Shown here: one piece after another, positions 42,332 to 50,669 of the stretch | Numbering within the stretch: position 1 is the stretch's first letter | Layout: each line of letters starts with the position of its first letter | The notes under the pieces: generated by a model | Told to the model about the DNA's origin: nothing | The model's database searches: none | Seen by the model: only the letters and a program-made list of their open reading frames with translations | Made by a program: the position numbers and the translations under genes | DNA from: Faecalibacterium sp. I4-3-84 | GTDB taxonomy: Bacteria; Bacillota; Clostridia; Oscillospirales; Ruminococcaceae | Length of the DNA stretch: 64,000 nucleotides | NCBI RefSeq assembly: GCF_023347255.1 | Contig: NZ_CP094466.1 | Location: 1,240,001 to 1,304,000 of the forward strand | Direction: 5' to 3'

Positions 42332-44060
42332 TCATTTTCTCGTCAACACCCAATTGGAGCGCTGATGGTTTTCAGAATCGGTTTCAATAATACCACCCAT
42401 CCTAAGTGATGCCAGCAAATTTCGAATTTTCGTATTTTTTTGTACAGCTGTTAGGGAATCAGGCAATTTATCGAACAGCAATTTATCAAAGTCACTTTTT
42501 CGCCCCTTGCCCCATTTGTTCAAGTAGTCAATAATCAATTGCTTATAATATTGATCATCAAATCCCTTATTTTTTATATATTGAGCTTTTTGGTCTAGGG
42601 CTTCTGCCACCGTTGCAGAAATAAATAGCTTTGGAATTTTTCCCTCTATCAATCCAAGCTTTCTCAATGCAGCGGCTTCCATTCTGCTAATATTTTCTCC
42701 CTTCTGAACTCTATCAAGTAAATACACTGTATCTAGATCCATATTGGGATTTTCAAAAAGAATTTTTGTGTAGTTGTCGTTCAAAACCTTTCCGTAAACC
42801 GTAACACGAACCTGATCGCATCTTGACAAGTCATAGTCTGGCATAGGGAACAGCTTTTCTTTTTGGATAGAATAAACACGGCGAATTCCCATTGAGGCAG
42901 TATCAATCATCTTAAAATTGACCATTGCCTGTGCAAGAAGCGGATTTCTATAATACGGCGGTGCATATGCTGGCTCTAATACAGACTTAATATTTCCTGG
43001 CAGGAATTGTCCTGCGTTTGACATTACAATACGATCTTCAAATTCATCTACATATATCCTTCGATCCGCAGTATAATCCTGATGCGCAATACAGTTGTTG
43101 AGCAGCTCTCGCAGCAGCCAAGAATCATATTGTTGCGTTTCAGTCGGAAATAAACTTAGCTGATTAGGCATATAGCGATACGTCAAGTTACGAATCTTTT
43201 TGTAAACCGAATCTATAGCGCACAAAAACGGAATATCAAAAATTTCATGGTCGATTGTATTTCCTTTATGGTCATAAAGCCTCCACATAATCTGCGGAGG
43301 AACCTCAAAGAAATCCGAATAATCGCTGTTTCCAAGCAGAACGAATGCTGCTTTCGTTATTTTTTCCATTCCGAACAAGTTTAATTTTAGACAAAAATTG
43401 GTAATCATCCATTTTGTCAAGTTCTTCCACTGCGTTAGAATTAGCTGCATTGGAAAGGCGTTCTCTGTAATTAGTTCGGGCAATTGAAACAGCTTTTGTA
43501 TCTAGATGTGATAACGAAGCTCCGTCAATAATCTCTCTAGTCCAGTCGGTTCTGCGTTCACCTCGAATTCTATCGATTTTTTCCTGCGATAAATCAACAA
43601 GAGATTCCCCCACACGGCCATAAAAACGATTTTTCCATCCTGTAGGAATCGCAGTCACCGCAGCAGGAATTTGAAACATAACGATGCGAACAGGCTTTCC
43701 TTCCAAAGAAAACGGATGCACCACAAAAATATCCATAAATGAAATTGCTCCGGTTGTCTCTTTTGCAATCTCAAGCTTTAATTTCTCCAAAGATACAGGA
43801 TTATTTTTATAATTTGTACCGCGAAATTCATGAGTAGTATCGTCTACGCCAAAAATGAGCCATCCGTATTTTTTATTTCGAAGGTTTGCTTCGTTACTAA
43901 TAGCAGAGAAATATTGTCCAAGTTTGTGCAAATCAAAATTATTGCTCGCAAGTTTAAATTCCACAACCTCGTTTTCCACATGTTGAACAAGATCATTCAG
44001 TGTCTCGACCAAAGCTTTTTCGGTGTAGTTGGACACGCCATAATCAAAAGTTACGCTCAT
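42332..44060 (-). pseudogene. AlbA_2-domain / RecG-like ATP-binding protein, interrupted by a frameshift at an A6 run
   Basis: Two overlapping frames are parts of one 575-aa protein. The N-terminal part (start 44060) has the AlbA_2 DNA-binding pattern VVEFKLASNNFD...SAISNEAN...YGWLIFGVDD. The C-terminal part has the GHKL-like LRELLNNCIAHQDYT and FEDRIVMSNAGQFLPG blocks of COG2865 proteins. The frames join at AATGGAAAAAATAACG (A run 43360-43365): removing one A gives ...LVRNGKITKAAFVLLGN, the expected continuation. It may be a true mutation, a phase-variable or slippage site, or a sequencing error. Proteins of this type occur as regulators and in defence islands. Confidence 0.8.
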
Positions 44061-44087
44061 CCATCATACCTCCTCGGTTTTAATATT

Positions 44088-44127
44088 TCTATTATACCAC
44101 AAGAAAGCCGTGTAATGGTATAATAGA
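44088..44127. promoter_or_regulatory. 12-bp inverted repeat holding two opposed -10 boxes
   Basis: TCTATTATACCA (44088-44099) and its exact reverse complement TGGTATAATAGA (44116-44127) are 16 bases apart. Each arm contains TATAAT, reading outward in opposite directions. The left arm is 28 bases before the AlbA_2-type gene and is probably its promoter/operator. Confidence 0.65.
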
Positions 44128-44301
44128 TTTTTGAATAGGTCTGGAGCGACCGGAACAAAGCGATTCTCCGTGCTTGCCAAATACTTGAATCCTGTCAGAA
44201 CAGCCGTTCTGCTAACACCATGTCCGCCGCACTCATTTAGAGCAAGATCAAAAAGCGCAATCTGAACTATGCTACCATGCGTGCAGACGGCTTCTTCGGA
44301 C

Positions 44302-44610
44302 ATGAAAGTGATCTACGATTTTCTCTCTCAGAAGGTCGATGTGTACGATGCCTGTCTTGCTCCCGAATTGATCGACCAGTTCGTTGAAGTGGTCACCGCC
44401 ATTGCCGATTACTCCTACCGCTGGAAGCTGAACACCGGCTACAAGAAGTCCAAAGAGGAGCGCACCGATCTGATGGCTGTATCGGAAAAGCCCATCCTCA
44501 CCTTCACCATCAACTTTGAGACCGCCAAGCGTTACCGGGAATCCAACAAAATGCCCCACCAGTTCCGCCGTGCAGCGTGGACCGACCTGACCGTGGAGGT
44601 ATATCTGTGA
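44302..44610 (+). CDS. Hypothetical protein, possibly a 3' fragment
   Basis: About 102 codons (KVIYDFLSQKVDVYDACL..., ending TDLTVEVYL). I do not recognise the family. Its GC-rich codon use matches the core genome and contrasts with the AT-rich genes on both sides, and no ribosome site precedes the ATG; the frame is open a little further upstream to 44269. This suggests the end of an older gene whose front was lost when neighbouring material was inserted. Confidence 0.4.
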   Translation: MKVIYDFLSQKVDVYDACLAPELIDQFVEVVTAIADYSYRWKLNTGYKKSKEERTDLMAVSEKPILTFTINFETAKRYRESNKMPHQFRRAAWTDLTVEVYL

Positions 44611-44665
44611 TGCTTCTAGAAAGCGGCCCTGTGTTAAACGCAATTCACCTCATACATGAGCAAGC

Positions 44666-44705
44666 AAATAAGGTCCACCGCCAAAATTGACAGTGATCCT
44701 TATTT
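44666..44705. terminator. Terminator-like hairpin downstream of the membrane-protein gene
   Basis: AAATAAGG and CCTTATTT close an imperfect stem (CCACCG opposite CAGTGA). It is symmetrical, so it may serve the fragment gene on the plus strand and the membrane-protein gene on the minus strand. Confidence 0.55.
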
Positions 44706-44764
44706 CACGCTTGATTTTCAACGATAATTCGCTATAAGATTCTTATGCTCTCGGATTTTCAATT

Positions 44765-44796
44765 GCAGCCTGAGCGGGTGCCAAAATTACAGAGCG
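44765..44796 (-). repeat. Dispersed repeat core, copy E
   Basis: GCAGCCTGAGCGGGTGCC followed by AAAATTACAGAGCG, one base different from copies C and D. It ends 6 bases from the stop codon of the minus-strand membrane-protein gene. Confidence 0.9.
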
Positions 44797-44802
44797 TTTA
44801 GT

Positions 44803-45654
44803 TCAATCCACCTTCGCTTGCCCTGTCTGCTTGAGAGACTCTCCATAGTTAATATGGTAATGGCCGTTATTCTGCATCCTAACTTCAATATATTCCGAAA
44901 ATGTCGTTCCAGAAATCGTAGTATTCGTCAAATGCATCACAACGTCTACTCCTGCCAAATCATTATCCCAAATTTCCTTATAAATGGCATTATTGGCATA
45001 CAATTTCAGGCTTACATCTACTGAATCACCCATTGCAAGCAGTGCTCCTATTCCTCCCTGCCCAGAATTTTGACATGTCACCAACTCTGTTTTCCCCTCA
45101 AATCCAACGATATCAACGCTATCAATCTGAATATGCCGAATGATTGATTCGGAAATATTTTGCAGGGAAAATTCTACTGTTTTAATATGCTTTATTTCCT
45201 CAACTGAAGAATCAATATTCACGAGAACATCATTGATTTCATGTTGTGCAGAATTGCCACGATACGACCTAGCAATCCTAAAACATTTGCATTGCGGCAT
45301 GTAAAAAAGTTTTGTACAGTAAGGCTCTGTTGGTTTGCAAGATGGATTTGTCATCTTCACAACCGGCAACAATTTTTGCGCCATTATTTTTTGAAGCTTA
45401 TTATTTTCTTCGCTCAAGCGCTCATTGACTTTCTGTGCGTCTTGCCCCTGCTCAACAGTGATAATGCCAAGTATAACAGTCCCAAACAAGGCTTGAAAGC
45501 CAGAAACATAAGAAAGCGCATCTCCTGCCGACCATTCAGCCGGAAAAGCGCTGGAAAATTTAAAGAGGATATTAACCACGATTGGAACAGCGATCATTGA
45601 GATCATAAGCAGCGCAATCAGTAGCCATTTATATTTTGCAAATATCTTCTTCAC
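44803..45654 (-). CDS. Membrane protein with two N-terminal TM helices and a coiled coil (unassigned)
   Basis: A 283-aa protein not recognised. Two hydrophobic segments lie at about residues 10-32 (WLLIALLMISMIAVPIVVNIL) and 44-66 (ALSYVSGFQALFGTVILGII). A short coiled coil follows (DAQKVNERLSEENNKLQKIMAQK), then a soluble beta-rich domain of about 190 residues. GTG 45654 lies 7 bases after AGGCAGGA and is preferred over ATG 45678, which has no ribosome site. It is AT-rich, between two repeat-bounded blocks of the island. Confidence 0.65.
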   Translation of the reverse strand: MKKIFAKYKWLLIALLMISMIAVPIVVNILFKFSSAFPAEWSAGDALSYVSGFQALFGTVILGIITVEQGQDAQKVNERLSEENNKLQKIMAQKLLPVVKMTNPSCKPTEPYCTKLFYMPQCKCFRIARSYRGNSAQHEINDVLVNIDSSVEEIKHIKTVEFSLQNISESIIRHIQIDSVDIVGFEGKTELVTCQNSGQGGIGALLAMGDSVDVSLKLYANNAIYKEIWDNDLAGVDVVMHLTNTTISGTTFSEYIEVRMQNNGHYHINYGESLKQTGQAKVD

Positions 45655-45741
45655 AAAGATCCTGCCTTTCATCTTCATAGCTGTAACTCAATTATACCGT
45701 CCCACCACTCATAAAACAAGAACCTTCCATCCTTCACAGAA

Positions 45742-45780
45742 AAATGCCTATGGATTCTATTGGGAAATCCATAGGCATTT
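45742..45780 (-). terminator. Terminator of the RloA-RloB operon
   Basis: AAATGCCTATGGATT and AATCCATAGGCATTT form a perfect 15-bp stem with a T run (TTTTCTG) on the minus strand. Confidence 0.88.
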
Positions 45781-45829
45781 AAGAACTTATTTTTGAGAAG
45801 GCACAATCACCCTTCTACTATAATAATGG

Positions 45830-46513
45830 TCACTGCGTGTTCGAAAGATAAGGTTTCAACATCTCAACCAGTTCGTAGACTTTCGTTCCGGGTGCTGATT
45901 CAGACGGCTTCCGTCCTTCGTTTTGCTTGTCCAAGCGCTTTGCATTGGCAATCGCAATGTCCATGTAAGGTCGCAGCACTTCATACATATCCGGGCGGTT
46001 CTTCTCGTAACCACCTGCACCAATGTTTTTCATCCAATCGCTCAGCTTCGGCCAGTAACGAGATCTATCAATATCAGTGTCCATATACATAAAATGTAGC
46101 AAATACCACAGTTCTACGCACTGGTTTGACCATACAGCGTGGTAAATTGTTTCACCCTGCACACTGTATTCTTTGCACAACTGTGCCACCATGTCGATAT
46201 TTTCTGCCGGAAAATCATCTGTGTCATAGACAATCCAGACGTGCTTAAACACAATTCCGTAGTTCTGAACGTATTGACGTACTTTCATCAGCAGGTTCAC
46301 CGTATTGTCGCCAATACCCTCTACCTTTAGCTGGATTCTATCACGGTAATTAGCATTGATAATTTTTTGAATTGCACCAAAATACTGCGGTTCTGTTTCT
46401 GTACCCTCGGATGCAATCAAATGGTACTCCGGCTGAATCATCCTCGCTTTATCGCGGCGATCCTTCATCCAGCTTTTCCCAAGGTCACTTTTCTTTGGAG
46501 GTTTCAGACTCAT
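45830..46513 (-). CDS. rloB: RloB-like protein (AbiLii-type, TOPRIM-like)
   Basis: A 227-aa protein with the RloB signatures. IASEGTETEPQYFGAI near residue 35 carries the TOPRIM-type glutamate, VWIVYDTDDFP the aspartates, and SNQCVELWYLLHF follows. RloB is paired with an ABC-type ATPase in abortive-infection (AbiL-like) systems, where it is thought to be the nuclease effector. ATG 46513 overlaps the ATPase stop by four bases (ATGA) and follows GGGAGG; a TTG six bases upstream is ignored. Confidence 0.88.
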   Translation of the reverse strand: MSLKPPKKSDLGKSWMKDRRDKARMIQPEYHLIASEGTETEPQYFGAIQKIINANYRDRIQLKVEGIGDNTVNLLMKVRQYVQNYGIVFKHVWIVYDTDDFPAENIDMVAQLCKEYSVQGETIYHAVWSNQCVELWYLLHFMYMDTDIDRSRYWPKLSDWMKNIGAGGYEKNRPDMYEVLRPYMDIAIANAKRLDKQNEGRKPSESAPGTKVYELVEMLKPYLSNTQ

Positions 46514-47715
46514 GTCCAATCCCTCCCTGTCAGCATATTGGAAAGGTAGGGGTCTGCACCATATCGGCCTTCCAGATACTGCTTGTCAAAGGCCGCTGTG
46601 CTCTTGACGCGAGTATTGTCCTCCTGCCGGAATTCGTAAAGCGAATAAATCTCGCTCTCATGATTATCATTCATCGCAGCAAACCAAATTTCATCACGGC
46701 GGAAAACAGTGTTTTTCATCGTAGTCAGGTCGTGAGAACTGAATAACAGTTGTGCGCCCTTCTTGTTCAGTTCTTGGTTCTTGAACATCTGAATCACATA
46801 CCGGAGCAGCTTCGGATGCAGCTTGGCATCCAATTCGTCTACAACCACTGTGCGGCCTTCCTGCAATGCTACCATCAGAACCGGCAAGGCTGCAATCATC
46901 TTCTTGGTTCCATCCGATTCCGCTTCAAAGGGAAGCTCATAGACTTTGCCATTGATTGTTCTCTGCGTAAACAGGTGCTTGCTATCCTCATCATAGCGAT
47001 AACCGGACAAATCAATACCTACATCATTCAGTGCATGAATCAGGCTTTCCTTAGTCGTCTCACTCTTGGACACCAGCACAATGTTTTCTGCTCTGGGGTT
47101 CGCGTAGCTCTGTGTAATACAGGATTCAAACCAATTCTGCACTTCTGCAATCACAGGAATATTGTAGTTGATTGCCAAAAAAGAAAGATACGGCATCTTC
47201 GGGTTGACGTCCAAGTTGATGCTTGCCTTATTGATACTTGCACCCAATTCAATCTTCTGGCCGTCTCGTTCAAAAATCAGTCCTGTCTTCTTACCACCAA
47301 GTGTACGCCACAGAAGAGACTCAAAGACAATTTCTTCCTTGAGCGCAATGTAATACTGGTATTCCTTCTCGTCTACACGGAAGAACACCTGAAAAATCGT
47401 AGGTTCATTCGCAGAACTTTCATCCAGCATAAAGGGAGCCACACTGCTGCCCTGCTGGAAAATCATTGGCTGCCGATTCTTCTCCAATGCATGAATCGGC
47501 TTCACAACAAGGTTAATCAGGCAAAAGAATGCCTGAAGCAGATTCGTCTTACCGCCACCATTGGGGCCGTAGACTGCACTGACCGGAAGCAAATCTTCCG
47601 CTTTCTCCTGCCGAATCAAGGCATCCTGAAACTCCGGAATTGCCATTGCACGGAAATCAAATGTCGTTTCATCCTTATAAGACTTAAAATTCTGAAAAGA
47701 AAACTGGCAAAGCAT
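46510..47715 (-). CDS. rloA: AAA15/RloA-like ABC-type ATPase (AbiLi-type)
   Basis: A 401-aa ATPase of the OLD/RloA class. The N-terminal strand LCQFSFQNFKSYKDETTFDF and Walker A AVYGPNGGGKTNLLQAF are typical. The C-terminal half has the signature FEAESDGTKKMIAALPVL, Walker B TVVVDELDAKLHP and the His-switch LLFSSHDLTTM. It presumably senses phage infection and licenses RloB. AAAGGAG precedes the ATG. It and RloB form a complete two-gene operon with a strong terminator. Confidence 0.9.
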   Translation of the reverse strand: MLCQFSFQNFKSYKDETTFDFRAMAIPEFQDALIRQEKAEDLLPVSAVYGPNGGGKTNLLQAFFCLINLVVKPIHALEKNRQPMIFQQGSSVAPFMLDESSANEPTIFQVFFRVDEKEYQYYIALKEEIVFESLLWRTLGGKKTGLIFERDGQKIELGASINKASINLDVNPKMPYLSFLAINYNIPVIAEVQNWFESCITQSYANPRAENIVLVSKSETTKESLIHALNDVGIDLSGYRYDEDSKHLFTQRTINGKVYELPFEAESDGTKKMIAALPVLMVALQEGRTVVVDELDAKLHPKLLRYVIQMFKNQELNKKGAQLLFSSHDLTTMKNTVFRRDEIWFAAMNDNHESEIYSLYEFRQEDNTRVKSTAAFDKQYLEGRYGADPYLSNMLTGRDWT

Positions 47716-47845
47716 TCTTTCAACTCCTTTCTGCTATTATTATAGCTCATTTCTTCTTTTTATTCTAGCATTTCAGAAAATTTTATTCTCACATCAATTT
47801 TATAAAGTAAAATCAAAGAGTAAAAAGTTTTCATTTATACAAAAA

Positions 47846-47886
47846 GCGAAGCTTCCCGCAGCATTTTATCTGCGCAAAAGCTCCGC
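47846..47886 (-). terminator. Terminator of the three-gene unknown module
   Basis: On the minus strand GCGGAGCTTTTGCGCA and TGCGGGAAGCTTCGC pair, followed by TTTTTG, 18 bases past the stop codon. Confidence 0.8.
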
Positions 47887-47903
47887 CTCATGGTGATTAT
47901 CTT

Positions 47904-49214
47904 TTAGTAGAACTGAATTTCGGCACCGCTTTCCTCTGCAATTCGAATCACCTCATCCACGCATTGACCCGCCTCTTTCTCTGTATCTGGATCGTATGCG
48001 TAATATACGTCATAGAGCTCTGGTGCTGGTGCTCGCTCATTGTCGTAGTCCACTACCTCATCATAAAATGCAATATACTGTGTAAACTGATCCCATGCGT
48101 CCAGATTACTATACTTTCCGCTATATACGTATACGTCCGTATACATTGCATTCAGCCATGCGGTATCGAAATCATTGCCATAGCTGAGATAATATTCTTT
48201 CGTGCTCGCCGGCATTTCTCCAATTTCATAGTGATTGATGTCTACGGAGATGTCGCCAGAAAGTTCCGAATAAGTATCTACTCCATTCGTACCAATAAGC
48301 ATATGATCCGATTGGGTAGCAGTCCGGGTCGAAGTGTTTGAAGTCGTGTCATCCGCGTATGTTTCACTCTCCGGTTCACTTACAGGTTCTGCCGTACTAA
48401 CGCTGCTGACACTGGAAGAATCCGCAAGTGCGTCATCCAGAGCGTTTTCCAACTCGTCAAATGCATCGTCCAGCGCATTGCTGCTGGCAATGCCGTGATT
48501 TTGGCAATAGCTCTCACTGATTTTGGAAAGCACGGCGTACCTTTCCAGCAGGTTCATTGTCTCGCCGGCCCAGGTCATACGGTCGATGCTGAAAGAGTCA
48601 TCCTCCAACTTGAAGTAGAAGCCCATGATGATTTTTTCGCCGGTCTGTGTGTTGGCACACTCACCGCTGTAGTGGACAAAGGTTACACCGTCCTGCTCAT
48701 AGTTTTCCCACTTACCGTTTGCAAAAAAGTCGTCCAGCACTTCGCCCACAGTGGCTTCTGCGGGGAATACCTGCGGCAGATAGCTATCCGAGATATTCTT
48801 CGACCGTGCCGAATCAGAATAAAAGAGATTGTAAAACATGTACCCTGCAAACACAATAAACGCTGCTGCAATTGCCAGCTCGATCAGCAGCGGCATTTTA
48901 TGCGCCTTGAACAGCTTTTTGACCGCCGCCTTTTCTTCCTCCACCTGTGCTGCAGAGATTTTTTCGGGATACAGGATGGCGATCACTTGAGAAAGCAAAA
49001 CACTGCTGAAAACCGCATACAGATATTCTTTCTTACTGCTTTTGGACGATTTGGTCAGGATGGTCATTTTCAGACCATCGGCTGTGTTTTTCAGTTGATA
49101 AGTACCACGCTTTTTGCTGTAAAAGGTCATGGCATCCGCAGTATCCGTCACCTGTTCAATGTCTGGGTTGGCAAATCCACGGCGGATGCGGTCTACGGCT
49201 TCTTCCCAGCTCAT
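47904..49214 (-). CDS. Single-pass membrane protein of unknown function (third gene of a coupled module)
   Basis: A 436-aa protein with no recognised family. A cytoplasmic N-terminal part of about 100 residues includes a basic serine/lysine patch (TKSSKSSKKEYLY). One TM helix lies at about 107-130 (LLIELAIAAAFIVFAGYMF). An extracytoplasmic part has a first folded domain (residues 140-240) and an acidic, Ser/Thr-rich linker (about 245-300). A C-terminal domain rich in Asp/Tyr (DVYVYSGKYSNLDAWDQF, YDVYYAYDPD) ends the chain. The start ATG overlaps the upstream stop (ATGA). Confidence 0.7.
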   Translation of the reverse strand: MSWEEAVDRIRRGFANPDIEQVTDTADAMTFYSKKRGTYQLKNTADGLKMTILTKSSKSSKKEYLYAVFSSVLLSQVIAILYPEKISAAQVEEEKAAVKKLFKAHKMPLLIELAIAAAFIVFAGYMFYNLFYSDSARSKNISDSYLPQVFPAEATVGEVLDDFFANGKWENYEQDGVTFVHYSGECANTQTGEKIIMGFYFKLEDDSFSIDRMTWAGETMNLLERYAVLSKISESYCQNHGIASSNALDDAFDELENALDDALADSSSVSSVSTAEPVSEPESETYADDTTSNTSTRTATQSDHMLIGTNGVDTYSELSGDISVDINHYEIGEMPASTKEYYLSYGNDFDTAWLNAMYTDVYVYSGKYSNLDAWDQFTQYIAFYDEVVDYDNERAPAPELYDVYYAYDPDTEKEAGQCVDEVIRIAEESGAEIQFY

Positions 49215-49795
49215 TCCATCCGGCAAAGGAAGCTGGCCTCTGTCATGCTCCGGGCCATAGACTTTTTTATCAGTTGCTTTGCATCAAGCTGTGTGTAGTA
49301 ATATTTGTTGTGATAATACAGCGTATTTCCATAGGAAATAATATGAACATCTTTCTTCAGTTCTCCTGCCCTTTCCACAATGGACAGAGTCTTAGAAGTT
49401 TTCTTGATAGCAGGTTCAAAGATCGGACGACTTGCTGGCTTAGACAATGTGCCTTCCTGCACATTATCGGGTATGTCATCTCGCACCAAGATGGGCGGTG
49501 GTACTGCGTCCCTCGCATTGAGAGAACTAAGATAGTCCGAAAGCTTTTCTGCGGGCACCGATGGATCTGGTTTATGCCGTGCCGCTTCTAGCTTCTTCTT
49601 GATTTTCTCGCGAGCTTTTGGCCTTTCGTCAAAGACCGCCTGTGACACGCCCTTAGGCGATTCAGCCTCATCGGATTGGAGAACCTCATTAGAATCGCTG
49701 AAACTGCAGTCCCAAGTACCTTCCGACCATCCAGTCTGTCGCACACGTTGTTCACGCAGTTTCTTCTGCTTTTGCTTGAAATTGACCTTACTCAT
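49211..49795 (-). CDS. Charged hypothetical protein (second gene of a coupled module)
   Basis: A 194-aa protein with no recognised family. The N-terminus is strongly basic (KVNFKQKQKKLREQRVRQ), the middle is proline-rich and probably disordered, and the C-terminal 50 residues look folded (SIVERAGELKKDVHIISYGNTLYYHNKYYYTQL). It overlaps its neighbours by 8 and 4 bases and has a GAGGAGG ribosome site inside the preceding gene. Confidence 0.68.
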   Translation of the reverse strand: MSKVNFKQKQKKLREQRVRQTGWSEGTWDCSFSDSNEVLQSDEAESPKGVSQAVFDERPKAREKIKKKLEAARHKPDPSVPAEKLSDYLSSLNARDAVPPPILVRDDIPDNVQEGTLSKPASRPIFEPAIKKTSKTLSIVERAGELKKDVHIISYGNTLYYHNKYYYTQLDAKQLIKKSMARSMTEASFLCRME

Positions 49796-50357
49796 GTTTT
49801 TTTACCTCCTCAGAATTTTTCTGAAGATAACTTTGCGCGGTAAGCTTCTCGATGAAGTTTTGCTTACCTGTCGCATTACCTGAAATAAGGTAGTCAATTC
49901 TTGTCAGTCCGTCATCCCGGTTGTCGCCAACCCAGATGTAGCCAGTTTCTGTATCCCAAGCATGAATCAGTAAGTTATACTGGCTTTCTTGCTCAATCTC
50001 TTCGGTATGACCAACGATAATTGGCGCATCGCCTCTGATAATAAGACAGAAGAAGATTTTTCCGGATTTGTCAGTTTTCATGCTGCACAGAACCTGAAAA
50101 TTTTTAATTCCATCTTCGATTTTCCAGTTGTATGCAGCAATCTGCTTTCCGTCCTTTAAAATAATCGTCTGAAATCCTTCAAGGTAGGAAAGAAATTCTC
50201 CTTCGCAAAATACAAGTTCACCCCCTGCATTCCCAAAGGTTACGTAGCCTTCTTTTCTCTTGAAAGCTTTTTCCATCCACGTAACATTTTTTTCTAACAG
50301 AGTGCGCTCCTCTTCCTTCAGTGCTTTGTAGATGTTTTCACTGTTCTTCTGTGTCAT
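49788..50357 (-). CDS. Hypothetical protein (first gene of a coupled module)
   Basis: A 189-aa soluble protein with no recognised family. The N-terminal helices are charged (NIYKALKEEERTLLEKNVTWMEKAF) and a beta-rich core follows (VTFGNAGGELVFCEGEFLSYLEGFQTIIL...FFCLIIRGDAPIIVGHTEEI). GGGAGG precedes the ATG. It leads a three-gene operon; the 310 bases upstream contain AT-rich promoter-like sequence and the terminator of the next gene. Confidence 0.68.
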   Translation of the reverse strand: MTQKNSENIYKALKEEERTLLEKNVTWMEKAFKRKEGYVTFGNAGGELVFCEGEFLSYLEGFQTIILKDGKQIAAYNWKIEDGIKNFQVLCSMKTDKSGKIFFCLIIRGDAPIIVGHTEEIEQESQYNLLIHAWDTETGYIWVGDNRDDGLTRIDYLISGNATGKQNFIEKLTAQSYLQKNSEEVKKHE

Positions 50358-50610
50358 AATTGTGTCCTCCCAAAATAAATAATGATTTGCTCCGACAACG
50401 TATCTGTCGTTTGCAGCTATAGCTTATCACTCTTTCCTCATTTGCTCACGACTGGTGATTATCATAGAAAATCATCTTTTCATCCGATATTCATTCACAG
50501 TTTATTCACATAGGGATTTTCCGCTCAATTAAACTGTCGTTTTATCGTTATTCTATAAAACCCATTTCATTTTTCGCATTAAATCAAGGAACAAAATTTA
50601 AAATAAAAAA

Positions 50611-50647
50611 AATCCAGAGATGCCGCTCCACATAGCATCTCTGGATT
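50611..50647 (-). terminator. Terminator of the hypothetical gene at 50.7-51.6 kb
   Basis: AATCCAGAGATGC and GCATCTCTGGATT form a 13-bp stem with a T run on the minus strand. The rest of 50358-50669 is AT-rich and shows no gene. Confidence 0.87.
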
Positions 50648-50669
50648 TTTCCTTGCAAGATTCTTCTTT

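Noticed and set aside
44064-44303. Minus-strand 79-codon frame over the inverted repeat
   Set aside because: It lies across the promoter palindrome, has no ribosome site and no recognisable protein.
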